DNA of 64,000 nucleotides from Akkermansia sp. N21116 (GCF_029854705.2 NZ_CP139035.1:2852001-2916000), one strand, 5' to 3'; shown: positions 10,740-20,804, numbered from the stretch's first letter. The notes: a model not told the origin generated them from the letters alone. Translations and numbers: made by a program.

Positions 10740-12029
10740 TTACTTCCCGGCGATCCTCTTCCCCACCCACCGTTCCAAAAGGAAACTGACAAGGAAGAAG
10801 GAGGCAATGATCCACAGAGCTCCCGGCTGGGTTCTGTAAATGTGTCCCAGAAATGCCAAAAAAATAACCAACATCAGGATAAATCCGGTGACAATCGGCC
10901 ACGAAGAGGAAGAAGTTTCACGCCGCAGTTTCCAGTGTGCCACAAACACGGCGAGATAACTGACCAGGAAGGTAGCACTGGCAATGTTGGCGATCGCTTG
11001 CAAATTGAATAAATTGGTAACAACTAGAATACCGCCGATCGTCCACGCAAAGCCTTTGGTTCCCTTCCTCCAGAAAGGGATGGAGAACGCGGGTAGAAGC
11101 TGCTTGCTTTTCGACAATCCGATCGATATGTTCAACAAGCTGAAAAATGTTGCATTAATGGCTGATGCAGAAGCAATCAAGGCGGCAATCGATACTGCTG
11201 CGCCGCCCCATATTCCCAGTAAAGGCCTGGCAACCTGCGCCATCGCCGTATCGGCGTGAAGGGCCAAAGCTTCTGGAGATATATTTTCCACAACCACATA
11301 GGAAAGGATCACATAAAGAACCAGTACCAGCCCGATCGCCAAGAAAATGGCCCGAGGCAAAGTCTTGGCTGGATCTCTGAGATTTCCTGCCGTATTCGCC
11401 ATCATTCCATAGCCGGCATACGCCAAAAACGACAGGCCAACACTCCCGAATACTGTCAGGGGATCCGTTTCCTTCAGTGAGGGTACGGCAGAGGGTGACA
11501 GATTGCTCAATCCTGCAACAATCAATACAGCCAGAATCAATAGCTTAAAGCTGACAAACAAAATCTCCGTTTTCCCGACGCTTCCGGCGCCCCGCATGTT
11601 GACATACCCGAACGTCAAAATCACCAAGGATGAAAAAATAGCCGTCGCCATCATCCCCCAATACCCTTCCCACCCCAGTAAATTGCTTGCGTAGGCTCCA
11701 AAGGATTTCCCCACCAGGGCAATCGTAATAGCCAGGGTCAGAAGATACACGATCGACAATGTCCCCGAAAATAATTTACAGGGGAAAGCCTTGTTGAAAT
11801 AGTCCATAATCCCCCCCGAATCCGGATATCGGGATCCTAGTTTCGCATAGGAATAACCGGAAAGCAGGGCAACCACCCCGCCAATCAGGAAGGAGGCAAA
11901 AACACCCTTCCCGGCAGCCAGAACCGTCTGGCCCATCAGAGCGAAAATCCCGGCTCCGATCATGGAGCCAATGCCGAGAGAGGCTACTTCCCACAGTGAA
12001 AAATACTTCTTAACAGGTTCTGTATCCAT
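10740..12029 (-). CDS. APC-superfamily amino acid permease
   Basis: This inner-membrane secondary transporter has about 12 hydrophobic segments. The conserved first-helix motif of amino acid/polyamine transporters is present near the N-terminus (SLGIGSMIGAGIFALMG). A second conserved stretch, FLAYAGYGMMANTAGNLRDP, follows about 200 residues in and matches the family signature for the loop around helix 6. I chose the ATG at 12029 (MDTEPVKKYFSLWE). An upstream in-frame ATG at 12083 would add 18 hydrophilic residues not expected in this family. About 429 residues is typical for the family. The substrate is probably one or more amino acids but cannot be specified. The gene is monocistronic, divergent from hldE and convergent with the OYE gene. 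Confidence 0.9.
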   Translation of the reverse strand: MDTEPVKKYFSLWEVASLGIGSMIGAGIFALMGQTVLAAGKGVFASFLIGGVVALLSGYSYAKLGSRYPDSGGIMDYFNKAFPCKLFSGTLSIVYLLTLAITIALVGKSFGAYASNLLGWEGYWGMMATAIFSSLVILTFGYVNMRGAGSVGKTEILFVSFKLLILAVLIVAGLSNLSPSAVPSLKETDPLTVFGSVGLSFLAYAGYGMMANTAGNLRDPAKTLPRAIFLAIGLVLVLYVILSYVVVENISPEALALHADTAMAQVARPLLGIWGGAAVSIAALIASASAINATFFSLLNISIGLSKSKQLLPAFSIPFWRKGTKGFAWTIGGILVVTNLFNLQAIANIASATFLVSYLAVFVAHWKLRRETSSSSWPIVTGFILMLVIFLAFLGHIYRTQPGALWIIASFFLVSFLLERWVGKRIAGK

Positions 12030-12173
12030 GAAAATTCCGGTAGGTAAATCGTTGTGACCTGATTCTTTTGACCTTCTATCCACCCAAAACGATCATTCTA
12101 AACATCAATTTTCTCATTTCCCCCGTAATCGGATAGAGAACGCAAAGACTCTGACGGATACGACGGATTACTC

Positions 12174-12202
12174 TTGCCTCCTGGTGCAGGAACCATGATA
12201 AT
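12174..12202 (+). promoter_or_regulatory. Candidate sigma70 promoter of hldE operon
   Basis: A TTGCCT -35 box is followed by a 17-bp spacer and a GATAAT -10 box, placed 24 bases before the hldE start codon. This is pattern matching only. Confidence 0.4.
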
Positions 12203-12225
12203 GCACTGAACAGTTCCATGTAGCA

Positions 12226-13695
12226 ATGTCCAGCCTCAGCCGATATATCGACCATTTTTCCAAAGCAAAAATACTCTGCATCGGAGATTTAATGCTCGAT
12301 ATTTTCATCTACGGCAGTGTCAACCGTGTCTCACCCGAAGCTCCTGTTCCCGTGTTGCTGGAAAGCAGAGAAAAAAACATGCTGGGGGGAGCCGGCAATG
12401 TTGTCGCCAACCTGAGAGCCCTCGGTTGTCAGACATTTATGGCTGGAATCGTCGGAGAGGACGCCAATGGACAGTCTTTGCGCAGTTATCTTGACAATCT
12501 GGGGGCGGATACGAGGCTTCTTCTGGAAAAAAAGGGGTACACAACATCGGTCAAAACGCGCTATGTTGCCGGTAACCATCACCTGTTGCGCGTAGACAAG
12601 GAAGAAATGCTCCATCTGGACAGCGAGCTCTCGGAGCAATTGTTGAATCTTGTCGACCAGTGTCTGCCGGATATGGATATCGTTCTCCTTTCGGATTATG
12701 GCAAAGGTTTTTTCGACGACAGAATCACCCCGGCCCTCATCCAAAGATGCCGGGCATTAAAGAAAAATGTTATTGTTGACCCTAAGCGCATCGACTATTC
12801 CTGTTACCGGGGAGCCGCGCTGGTTAAACCCAACCTCAAGGAATTCATCGCAGCAGCCGGTAAAGAACTCCACCCTTCCGATCCGGATTTCGAGGAACAA
12901 GCCGTTACCTGCGGTCAGGCCCTCTGCCGCAAGTACGACATCGGCAACCTGCTTGTCACCCTCAGCGAATACGGCATGATTTTCATCCCCGGCACCAAGC
13001 GGACGAAACCTATCCGTCTCGCCACGGAAGCCCGGGAAGTCTTCGATGTTTCCGGGGCAGGAGATACTTCCCTTGCCGTGCTGGGAGCCGCCATGGCTTC
13101 CGGTACCTCCATGAAAGACGCCATGAAACTGGCTAATGTCGCTTCCGGAATCGTTGTCGGAAAATTCGGGACAGCCTGCGTCACCGGAAACGAACTCAAA
13201 ACCCAGCTTTCCACAACAACCTCTTCCCGCCTGCTCACGGTTCGGGAAGCGGTCAAACTCACGAAATCACTTCAGGAACAAGGCAAAGTCGTCGGTTTTA
13301 CCAATGGATGCTTCGACATTCTGCATCCCGGTCACTTGCATTCCTTCGACAAGGCACGGGAGTCCTGCGATGTCCTGTTCGTAGGACTGAATAGCGATGC
13401 CTCCGTCAAACGACTCAAGGGGAATGCTCGGCCTATCAATAACGAGAAATCGAGAGCTGCTTTGCTGCTTGCTCTCAAATCGGTCGATTACGTCGTCATT
13501 TTCAACGATGATACCGCCCTGCCCCTCCTCAAACAATTGCAGCCCGATGTCATCGCCAAAGAAGGGTACCCCCTGGATCGCTGGCCGGAAGGCAGATATG
13601 TGGTTTCGTACGGAGGCAAAGCCCTGGAACTTCCTCGAATCGAAGGGTTTTCAAGTACCGGGATTATTTCCAAAATGAACGATCCATCCTGTTGA
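12226..13695 (+). CDS. hldE: Bifunctional heptose kinase / ADP-heptose synthase HldE
   Basis: This is a two-domain cytosolic enzyme of ADP-heptose synthesis for lipopolysaccharide. The N-terminal ribokinase-fold domain (about 1-320) phosphorylates D-glycero-beta-D-manno-heptose 7-phosphate at C1. It carries [13 protein letters not shown] near residue 51 and the catalytic GAGD at 277-280. The C-terminal HIGH-type nucleotidyltransferase domain (about 345-489) has [11 protein letters not shown] at 360-370 and adds AMP to the 1-phosphate after GmhB has removed the 7-phosphate. At 489 residues it matches full-length HldE. It is first in an operon with gmhA and gmhB, with a 5-base gap to gmhA. The final epimerase hldD is not in the window. 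Confidence 0.96.
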   Translation: MSSLSRYIDHFSKAKILCIGDLMLDIFIYGSVNRVSPEAPVPVLLESREKNMLGGAGNVVANLRALGCQTFMAGIVGEDANGQSLRSYLDNLGADTRLLLEKKGYTTSVKTRYVAGNHHLLRVDKEEMLHLDSELSEQLLNLVDQCLPDMDIVLLSDYGKGFFDDRITPALIQRCRALKKNVIVDPKRIDYSCYRGAALVKPNLKEFIAAAGKELHPSDPDFEEQAVTCGQALCRKYDIGNLLVTLSEYGMIFIPGTKRTKPIRLATEAREVFDVSGAGDTSLAVLGAAMASGTSMKDAMKLANVASGIVVGKFGTACVTGNELKTQLSTTTSSRLLTVREAVKLTKSLQEQGKVVGFTNGCFDILHPGHLHSFDKARESCDVLFVGLNSDASVKRLKGNARPINNEKSRAALLLALKSVDYVVIFNDDTALPLLKQLQPDVIAKEGYPLDRWPEGRYVVSYGGKALELPRIEGFSSTGIISKMNDPSC

Positions 13696-13700
13696 CCTCT

Positions 13701-14273
13701 ATGAAAGACTTCATCCATGCGGAACTATTAGAAATTGCCGAACATTTCAAACTCCTGGCCTCGTATTCGGGCATCATTGCCGATGCTGCCCTCCATTGCC
13801 GACGGGCATTGGAGAACAACCGCAAAATCATGTTCTGCGGCAACGGGGGATCGGCTGCCGACTCTCAGCATCTTGCCGCCGAACTCATCGGCCGTTACAA
13901 ATTGAACCGCAAAGCCATGAATGCTATTGCCCTCACGGTGGACACTTCCATCCTGACGGCAGTCGGCAACGACTACGGCTACGATACCATCTTCCGCAGA
14001 CAAGTCGAAGGCCTGGGACAAGAAGGTGATGTCCTGGTCGGCCTATCGACAAGCGGCAACAGCGAAAATGTCGTCCAGGCTTTCCTGATCGCCCGCAACA
14101 TGGGTATCTCCACCATTGCTCTCACCGGACAGGGCGGAGGAAAAATGAAAGAGCTGGCCGATTTCTGCATCAATGTGCCTTCGGATGCCACCAATCATAT
14201 CCAGGAAATGCACATCGCCGTAGGACACCTCATCTGTGGATTGGTGGAACAGGGAATCTACGGTCATGCGTAA
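13701..14273 (+). CDS. gmhA: Sedoheptulose 7-phosphate isomerase GmhA
   Basis: GmhA converts sedoheptulose 7-phosphate to D-glycero-D-manno-heptose 7-phosphate, the first committed step towards ADP-heptose. The protein is a single SIS domain of 190 residues with the family signature [18 protein letters not shown] near residue 45 and the phosphate-binding STSGNSENV loop further on. I used the ATG at 13701. An alternative TTG at 13692 would overlap the hldE stop and add only three residues. The 3' end overlaps the start of gmhB, suggesting translational coupling. Confidence 0.96.
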   Translation: MKDFIHAELLEIAEHFKLLASYSGIIADAALHCRRALENNRKIMFCGNGGSAADSQHLAAELIGRYKLNRKAMNAIALTVDTSILTAVGNDYGYDTIFRRQVEGLGQEGDVLVGLSTSGNSENVVQAFLIARNMGISTIALTGQGGGKMKELADFCINVPSDATNHIQEMHIAVGHLICGLVEQGIYGHA

Positions 14274-14781
14274 AGCGCTTTTCCTGGACCGCGACGGGAC
14301 GGTCAATGTGGAAAAAAACTACCTCTACAAACCCGCCGATTTCGAATTCGTCCCGGGTATTCTCGAACTCTGCCGTGGAGCGCAATCACTAGGCTATGAC
14401 CTTGTTATCGCAACCAATCAGTCGGGAATTGCGCGCGGATATTACACCGAGGAAGATTTCCAGACCCTTACCCTGTATATGAAAAGCCAGTTCGGACGAC
14501 ACGGTATCACCATCCTGGACATCTTCCACTGCCCACACCTCCAACGGCATGAGGACAGAAAACCGGAACCGGGCATGTTCCTGAAAGCTGCCTCTCAATA
14601 CGGGATCGATATGGCATCCTCTCTCAGCCTTGGAGACAAGGAACGCGATATTGAAGCCGGTATCCGCGCCGGAATCGGGTTCAATTGCCTTCTCTCCCGG
14701 GACAAAACAGTCCCTACGCGAGCCGATGCCATTGTCGCAAGTCCTGACGAGTTGCTCAGCATCATCCAGTCCCGGCAATAA
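14266..14781 (+). CDS. gmhB: D-glycero-D-manno-heptose 1,7-bisphosphate 7-phosphatase GmhB
   Basis: This HAD-superfamily phosphatase of about 171 residues removes the 7-phosphate of heptose 1,7-bisphosphate, between the two HldE reactions. The catalytic DxD motif is at the N-terminus ([10 protein letters not shown]). It is followed by the second HAD motif ([14 protein letters not shown]), the Cys/His zinc-loop region ([17 protein letters not shown]) and the C-terminal [11 protein letters not shown] Asp motif. I used the ATG at 14266, which overlaps the end of gmhA by 8 bases. The longer frame from 14236 would add an implausible extension. Confidence 0.95.
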   Translation: MRKALFLDRDGTVNVEKNYLYKPADFEFVPGILELCRGAQSLGYDLVIATNQSGIARGYYTEEDFQTLTLYMKSQFGRHGITILDIFHCPHLQRHEDRKPEPGMFLKAASQYGIDMASSLSLGDKERDIEAGIRAGIGFNCLLSRDKTVPTRADAIVASPDELLSIIQSRQ

Positions 14782-14813
14782 TACCCGGAGGGCCAGCTTC
14801 TGCGGACAATCAA

Positions 14814-15761
14814 CTATGCATCTTGCAGGTCTTCATCCAGTTTGGGAAGAAGAGTTTCCCAAACTTGATCCACCGTAATTTTAGTGATCAGATCCGGTGA
14901 AATGAGATTGACGGAATTCGCCCCTCGCAAAGCCCCTTGCTTGGTTCTGTTATCGTACAGGGCAATGGCAAAGCACCCGGACAGGGAAGCCATATGGGAG
15001 GGTCCTGTATCATTGCCGACGCAGGCAATCGCCCTCATCGCCAATTGCGGTACGTCCAGCAGGGACGTCTTGTTCAACATATTTACAGCCATGGGAGAAG
15101 CCCCCGCAATAGCATTGACCTCTTCCGCTTCAATGTCGGTTCCGATCACCACGGAATGAATACCCCGGTCCGCCAGACGGCAAACCAGTTCCTGAAAATT
15201 CTCAATCGGCCAGCGTTTGTAAGGATGATTGGGAGAACACCCGGGAATCAATAATACGTACCGTTCCGGCAATGCGTCGAAGTGCTTCCCCTCCCCCTTC
15301 AGAAACGTTAAGTCACTTATCTTGAAAGGAGCATGAATACCATTCCGATGTTGAGCACCAATGCCGACGGGGCATTTTTTCTCAATCTTGTATTCAACGC
15401 CTTTCCTGTAGTTTACCCACACAAACGACCGTGGCATCATCCACCGAAGCAGAGGATAATACCTGTACCGGGTACGGCTGGATGCCTGCAAATCGTAAAT
15501 ATGAGAAAATTTACCCCGGGCGATCTTCGCCAAAACCTTGAACATGTACGGCAGATTCCAGGCAGATGGCCTATTATCGATAATATACTCGTCGAACATG
15601 TTCATTTGACGAGCCATAGCGACGAAAGGAGACATGGTCATCAAAGACAAACTCGCCTCCGGATGCATTTCCCGAATGTGGCACATCGTCCCGACAGACA
15701 GGACAAAATCCCCCAAAGCACCATGCTTGATAATGAGTATCTTTTCTTTTTCCATATCCAT
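14814..15761 (-). CDS. Glycosyltransferase family 9 (heptosyltransferase-like)
   Basis: This 315-residue GT-B glycosyltransferase resembles lipopolysaccharide heptosyltransferases, which use ADP-heptose to extend the inner core. The N-terminal IIKHGALGDFVLSVG is the classic GT9 opening (KxGxLGD). The C-terminal donor-site region has LIPGCSPNHPYKRWP and CVGNDTGPSHMASLSG (the DTGPxHxA motif). It lies convergent to hldE-gmhA-gmhB, which would make its donor. It is probably co-transcribed with the upstream nucleotidyltransferase-kinase fusion. The acceptor is unknown. Confidence 0.92.
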   Translation of the reverse strand: MDMEKEKILIIKHGALGDFVLSVGTMCHIREMHPEASLSLMTMSPFVAMARQMNMFDEYIIDNRPSAWNLPYMFKVLAKIARGKFSHIYDLQASSRTRYRYYPLLRWMMPRSFVWVNYRKGVEYKIEKKCPVGIGAQHRNGIHAPFKISDLTFLKGEGKHFDALPERYVLLIPGCSPNHPYKRWPIENFQELVCRLADRGIHSVVIGTDIEAEEVNAIAGASPMAVNMLNKTSLLDVPQLAMRAIACVGNDTGPSHMASLSGCFAIALYDNRTKQGALRGANSVNLISPDLITKITVDQVWETLLPKLDEDLQDA

Positions 15762-15804
15762 GAGAGGGGGTTACTGTCAATCTTCCGGGAAACAACATGA
15801 TTGA

Positions 15805-16893
15805 TTAAAAAAGCTTCCTGCAAAACGGCTCTACCGCCCGCATGCCGGGAACATCCGCCAAAGCTTTGTCCCGGAATTCCTGCTTCTGGAACAAATACAG
15901 GGCATATCCTCCGAACCCGCCTCCGCAGTACTTCCGGGCGATCGAGCCTTCTATATCAGGCAGGCGCGCCATCCCTTCGTCAAGCTGAACGCTATGATAA
16001 AGGCAAACACCGGCCGCCAACGTAGCGATATTGTGTTCAATCACTCCGGCCCTGGCAATAAGGGAAGACTGGGCAATACGTTCATAATCGCGGGTACAAT
16101 CGGCCATCGACGGCGTATTATGCTGGGAATTGGTATAATAAATAGCCATGCGCCCATTCAGGAAGTCACCCGTACTCTTGATGTCGAGAATTGGTCTGTC
16201 TCCGGAACGCCAGACACACAGGCCGGTTTCGGAAATAACGGCAGGATCCTGCCACCCCACTCCGAGAGCCAGCTCCGACTGGACGGGATCTCTGCCTTCA
16301 AGCATGGCCCATGCTCCACTGCCTCCCATGCCGGCACACTTCTCGTACGTCCATTCCATCAGGGATACCATTGGCGTCACCGCACAATTGACAACAAAAG
16401 CTCCCGCCCTGGCATAACGGGGTACATCCAGCCATCCGCCGGCGAAGTCTACACGCAGGGGAACTTCATTAGGAGCCTTAATCCGATTCACCAGCATACT
16501 GGTAGAAACCGGCTGGAAACGCGGAGGAGTCTTGGGCAAAATGACATATTGAGCTCCAATGCGGTTACAGAGTTCACGCTTCAAGTCTCCGTACTGGTCA
16601 TCTTCGGTCACGGCAAGGATATCGGGTTTTTCAGCCAGGAAGTCATCTTCAAAATCAAGGCCTTTCTTCAGGCTCTTGCCAACGACCACCTTATCCACCA
16701 TCCTTAAGCTTTCCAGCAAAGCCTTCTTATGTTCATCGGGAATGGAAGCCTTGCGATGCTTGTGGATCCATAGGACTTCCGACGACGCAAATGATACAAT
16801 CAATTGATCTCCAAGGCACCGTGCTTCTTCAAAAAACTGGATATGACCAGCATGAAGAATATCGTAGCATCCGGATACAAAAATCTTTTTCAT
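15805..16893 (-). CDS. Fusion of HIGH-type nucleotidyltransferase and GHMP-family kinase
   Basis: The protein has 362 residues. Residues 1-~125 are a cytidylyltransferase-like domain with VSGCYDILHAGH (HAGH at 14-17). Residues ~140-362 look like a compact GHMP sugar kinase: VPLRVDFAGGWLDVP (144-158), a glycine-rich GMGGSGAWAM at 188-197 where the ATP-binding loop should be, and KYCGGGFGGYALYLF at 321-335. The loop departs from the usual GLGSSA pattern, so ATP binding is plausible but unproved. The design, a sugar kinase joined to a sugar-1-phosphate nucleotidyltransferase, parallels HldE but in reverse order and with a different kinase fold. Its position beside heptose genes and a GT9 suggests it activates a surface sugar. 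The sugar and nucleotide are unknown. Confidence 0.8.
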   Translation of the reverse strand: MKKIFVSGCYDILHAGHIQFFEEARCLGDQLIVSFASSEVLWIHKHRKASIPDEHKKALLESLRMVDKVVVGKSLKKGLDFEDDFLAEKPDILAVTEDDQYGDLKRELCNRIGAQYVILPKTPPRFQPVSTSMLVNRIKAPNEVPLRVDFAGGWLDVPRYARAGAFVVNCAVTPMVSLMEWTYEKCAGMGGSGAWAMLEGRDPVQSELALGVGWQDPAVISETGLCVWRSGDRPILDIKSTGDFLNGRMAIYYTNSQHNTPSMADCTRDYERIAQSSLIARAGVIEHNIATLAAGVCLYHSVQLDEGMARLPDIEGSIARKYCGGGFGGYALYLFQKQEFRDKALADVPGMRAVEPFCRKLF

Positions 16894-16953
16894 AAAAACC
16901 TAACTCGTTGGGGTATGCAGTTAAAACTATTCAAAAACGGGGAAATAATCAAT

Positions 16954-18738
16954 TTATATGGATTGTTTATCGTAAAGTTCCTTGTACAACGGACAGGAAA
17001 CGTATAAGTCATCGTGCGTTCCATCCGCAATAATGCGTCCGCTCTCAAACACGAGAATACGCTGGGCAATACGAATGGAACTAAAGCGGTGGGCCACGAT
17101 AAAGGTCGTACGGCCCACGACAAGTTTATCGAGTTCTTCCTGAATCTTATTCTCGCTTTCCGAGTCCAGAGAAGCCGTCGCTTCATCCAGAATCAGAATG
17201 GGGGCATCTTTCAAAAAGGCTCGGGCAATGGCCACGCGCTGCTTCTGCCCTCCGGAAAGTCCGTCGCCGTAGTCGGCCAGCATCGTATAATATCCCTGCT
17301 CTTTCTGCTGGGCAAAATCATGTACGGAGGCTTTCTTCGCCGACTCGATCACCTCTTCATCGGAAGCGCCGGGTTTACCAAGGCGGATATTCTCTATGAT
17401 GGAATTGCGGAAAATGAACGGGCTCTGCGATACCAGCGAAATATTGCTTCTGACGTCCGCCTTCGTCGCATCCCGGAGATCGACTCCGTCCATATGCACG
17501 CTACCGGACGAAACTTCATAGAAACGCGGGATCAAGCTGGCAAACGTCGTCTTGCCCGCCCCACTTGGGCCGACAAGCGCCACAACCTGTCCGGCCGGAA
17601 CATCTACATTGATGTGTTCCAGAACCTTGTGCTTTCCATCGTAAGAGAAGGATACGTCGCGGAAACTGACATTCCCTTTGACTTTTCCCAGCGGCACAGG
17701 ACTCTCCGGATCCGGCATATTGTCGGGCTGATCCAGAATGAAATTCAACCTCTCCAGGGAAGCCTGGGCCTGCTTGAGCCGGTTGTAGGTCATGCCAAGC
17801 CTTTTGATTGGGTCATAGCACATGAACAAAGCCGTCGCAAAAGACATGAAATCAGACTCTTTCATCCCGACGGAATTACAGCGCACCAAAAGATACCCCA
17901 ATCCGAGGGCACAGACACCTTCCAGCACAGGCACAAGAAACTGCTTATACTTGACGGCCTTCATCTGGATGCGGATGAAACGCTCCGTCAGTTGCCGGAA
18001 GATAGCTACCTGCTGGCCCTGCATGCCATAGGAGCGGACTTCCCTCTGGGAGCACAGATTTTCCTGGGCCACGGCCATAATGTCGCCCAATTCCTTCTGT
18101 GCCCTACGCGCCTTCTCCACCATCCTCTTGCCAAAGAAGTAAATCGGCCAGATGGACAAAGAGACGAAGAACAAATTACTCAATAAAACGGAAGTCTGGG
18201 ATGTCTTGGCAGCCTGGTACCCCAGGAAGCATAATGCGCTCACCAGAGTCATCGGCTGCTTGATCAAATCGTTGGACACCTGAGTAATCCCGGCTTGCAC
18301 GTTCTGAGTATCCGTCAGCAGGCGGCTGATCAAGTCGCCCTTCTTCTGGCTCTCATGGAAAGACAATGGAAGCATCTGCAAATGAGAAAATGCTTTCATT
18401 CGAATTTCTTCGAGAACTCGCATCCCGACGAATGCCGTCAAATATCCGTTGATAAAAGTTGCCACGCCGCGAATCGTCATCACCAAAGGCAATATCAGAC
18501 ACGCCGTGATCAGCACGACCATATGCAGACGGTCCGGAGCTACCATCTCGACCAGTATATCCTGGATAAACGGGGGAAGCTTGCTGTTGTCGAATACAAC
18601 AGGAAACACCTTGTCGATCATCATCGGAATCCCGAATCCGCTCGCAGCGGAAGCGACGACGCCGGACAACAATGCCAGAATAAAAGGCAGCAACAGAGGC
18701 TTCAAATAAACCAGGAATCGGAAAAATTGTTTCATCAT
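16954..18738 (-). CDS. MsbA-type ABC exporter (second of pair)
   Basis: This 594-residue half-transporter has a six-helix membrane domain fused to an ATPase domain, the architecture of lipid A flippase MsbA and of peptide or lipid exporters. The ATPase part has Walker A GPSGAGKTTFA, signature LSGGQKQRV, Walker B ILILDEATASLD and the switch His in IVAHRFSS; all are canonical. Its start overlaps the stop of the upstream paralogue by 4 bases (ATGA), so the two are probably made together and may form a heterodimer. Beside the lipopolysaccharide sugar genes, export of a lipid-linked glycan or lipid A is the likeliest job; this is inference. Confidence 0.92.
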   Translation of the reverse strand: MMKQFFRFLVYLKPLLLPFILALLSGVVASAASGFGIPMMIDKVFPVVFDNSKLPPFIQDILVEMVAPDRLHMVVLITACLILPLVMTIRGVATFINGYLTAFVGMRVLEEIRMKAFSHLQMLPLSFHESQKKGDLISRLLTDTQNVQAGITQVSNDLIKQPMTLVSALCFLGYQAAKTSQTSVLLSNLFFVSLSIWPIYFFGKRMVEKARRAQKELGDIMAVAQENLCSQREVRSYGMQGQQVAIFRQLTERFIRIQMKAVKYKQFLVPVLEGVCALGLGYLLVRCNSVGMKESDFMSFATALFMCYDPIKRLGMTYNRLKQAQASLERLNFILDQPDNMPDPESPVPLGKVKGNVSFRDVSFSYDGKHKVLEHINVDVPAGQVVALVGPSGAGKTTFASLIPRFYEVSSGSVHMDGVDLRDATKADVRSNISLVSQSPFIFRNSIIENIRLGKPGASDEEVIESAKKASVHDFAQQKEQGYYTMLADYGDGLSGGQKQRVAIARAFLKDAPILILDEATASLDSESENKIQEELDKLVVGRTTFIVAHRFSSIRIAQRILVFESGRIIADGTHDDLYVSCPLYKELYDKQSI

Positions 18739-20591
18739 ACTCCCTTACCTCCCGATCTCATCAGTTGTTTATCGTACAAATCCCGGTAGAGTGCGGAATT
18801 TTCGTACAACTCCAGATGTGTTCCGTCCGCAATAATGCGGCCCTGCTCGAAAACGAGGATGCGATCCGCAAGGCGGATCGTGCTGAATCTGTGAGCAATC
18901 ACCAAAGTCGTCCTGCCTTGGGTAAGTGACTCCAACTGCTCCTGGATCATTGATTCGCTCCGCATATCCAGCGAAGCCGTCGCCTCATCAAGGATTAGGA
19001 TGGGAGCATCCTTCAAAAAGGCACGGGCAATAGAGACTCGCTGTTTCTGCCCACCGGAAAGCCCTTCCCCGGATTCTCCGATCGGTCTTTCATATCCGTT
19101 CGGATCTTCATCGACAATGGTATCAACGGCAGCTCTTTTACCCGCCGCGACAATCTGTTCCATCGTTGCCTCCGGATTGCCGATGCGAATGTTGTCCGCC
19201 ACCGTGCCGCTGAACAAAACAGGGTACTGAGAGACGAGAGCGATGTTCTTCATCAAATCCTTCTTCCTGTAATTACGGACATCCTCACCATCAATTTTCA
19301 CGGCACCCTCATTCACGTCGTAGAAACGGCATACCAGATTTGCAAACGTTGTCTTTCCTGCACCGCTGGGGCCGACAAGGGCCACCACCTGACCGGCAGG
19401 AATATGAACATTGATATCGTTCATCACCATTTTGTCGGCATCATAGGCGAACTTGACATGGTCGAACACAATGTCACCCCGGCAGCGGGTCATCTCATGA
19501 GGATGCTCCGGATCCGGCATATCGTCAGGCTGGAAAATGACCTCATTAAAGCGGTCAACGATCGCCATGTTCATCGCCAGCCTGTTATGGACGGACCCCA
19601 GCCTCTTGACCGGTTCATAGCAGAGATACATGGCTGTTGCCAAAGACATGAAATCTTTGACTGCCATCCCGTTCTGATTGCCCACATACAACGCGAATCC
19701 CAGAGCCAGCGCACTGGAAATCTCCACCATGGGCGGCAGCACGTTCTGCCATTTCACCACGTTGAGCATGGTTTTAAGGAAATTGCTAATCTGGAAACGG
19801 ACGTGTTTAATCTGTTCCTCCTCCATGGCGTAGGCACGGATATCACGCTGGGAAGAAAGGTTCTCCTGAAGAGAAGCCGTAATGTCTCCCAATCCGGCCT
19901 GGGCCTTGCGAGCCTGTTTCAACATGATTTTGCCGATTCTCTGAATGGGCACGATACAAAGCCCCACCAGCACCATATTGATCAGCAAGATAAAAAACTG
20001 CTCGCTCTCGCTCGCTTTGTAAACAAGATACCCTAAAGCGCCCAGCATCGTCATCGGCTGGAGCACCAAGTCATTGGCCACTTGGAGAACCCCCTCCTGA
20101 AGAAACTGCGTGTCGTGCATCAGGCGGCTGAGCAAATCGCCGCTCTTGTGCCTTTCATGGTAGGAGAGGGAAAGGTTTTGAAACTTTGTGTACAATTGAA
20201 TACGAAGACGTTCCAACACCCTCAACCCGGCAGCAGTCAACCAATATGCATTGAAAAATCCGGCGATTCCACTCACCGTAACGACCAGCGGCAAGAAACA
20301 GGCCGCCACCCAGACCATGGCACTGTGCAGGTTAGCCTCGCCGAATATTCCCACAAGAATAGACTGTATTTCCGGTGAAAGTTGCGCATGCCCGAACACT
20401 ACGGGGAAAACCTTGTCGATCATGAACGGATATCCGAATCCGCTCGTCGCCGCCGAAACGACACCTGCCAAAATAGAAGCAAAAAGCGTCCATTTGTGAA
20501 ACCGTATGTAGTTGCGCCACAAATACAATAAACGCGAGCCCATGGTCGCCCGTGGAAGAACGGGGTCCTGTATTACGGGTTCATTATTCAT
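18735..20591 (-). CDS. MsbA-type ABC exporter (first of pair)
   Basis: This 618-residue half-transporter is a paralogue of the downstream gene. Both contain the FGxPxMIDKVFPVVF element near the first helix and a near-identical ATPase core. It has Walker A GPSGAGKTTFA, signature GEGLSGGQKQRV, Walker B DAPILILDEATASLD and H-loop VIAHRFSTI. Neither copy has a degenerate nucleotide site, unlike many heterodimeric exporters, so each could also work as a homodimer. The ATG at 20591 is the first start in the frame. It is the first gene of the - strand run leading through its paralogue to the nucleotidyltransferase-kinase fusion and GT9. Confidence 0.92.
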   Translation of the reverse strand: MNNEPVIQDPVLPRATMGSRLLYLWRNYIRFHKWTLFASILAGVVSAATSGFGYPFMIDKVFPVVFGHAQLSPEIQSILVGIFGEANLHSAMVWVAACFLPLVVTVSGIAGFFNAYWLTAAGLRVLERLRIQLYTKFQNLSLSYHERHKSGDLLSRLMHDTQFLQEGVLQVANDLVLQPMTMLGALGYLVYKASESEQFFILLINMVLVGLCIVPIQRIGKIMLKQARKAQAGLGDITASLQENLSSQRDIRAYAMEEEQIKHVRFQISNFLKTMLNVVKWQNVLPPMVEISSALALGFALYVGNQNGMAVKDFMSLATAMYLCYEPVKRLGSVHNRLAMNMAIVDRFNEVIFQPDDMPDPEHPHEMTRCRGDIVFDHVKFAYDADKMVMNDINVHIPAGQVVALVGPSGAGKTTFANLVCRFYDVNEGAVKIDGEDVRNYRKKDLMKNIALVSQYPVLFSGTVADNIRIGNPEATMEQIVAAGKRAAVDTIVDEDPNGYERPIGESGEGLSGGQKQRVSIARAFLKDAPILILDEATASLDMRSESMIQEQLESLTQGRTTLVIAHRFSTIRLADRILVFEQGRIIADGTHLELYENSALYRDLYDKQLMRSGGKGV

Positions 20592-20702
20592 TATTCATTC
20601 AATCCGGTAGCTGTCTCTGAAAACCAAAAACTTTGCCGATTATACAGATCCTCACGCCATGTTCAAGTGTGGAAGGAATCTTCTTCGCGTTACCGTTCGC
20701 TT

Positions 20703-20785
20703 CGTAATGCATCAAAAAGAAAATCACCGAAGGCCCTTTCAGGGAAAACCGGTGAAATGAGCAAAAGGGTGGATGCATCAAAATA
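20703..20785 (+). repeat. Left end of insertion sequence
   Basis: It contains two ATGCATCAAAA motifs, one at the outer tip and one at 20773-20783, each mirrored at the right end. Confidence 0.7.
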
Positions 20786-20804
20786 GTTTCTTCAAACTAT
20801 TCAT

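Noticed and set aside
12150-12171. Direct repeat GACGGATAC / GACGGATTAC upstream of hldE
   Set aside because: Short, direct and not inverted; it does not form the CGGAT-N5-ATCCG dyad and could be chance.
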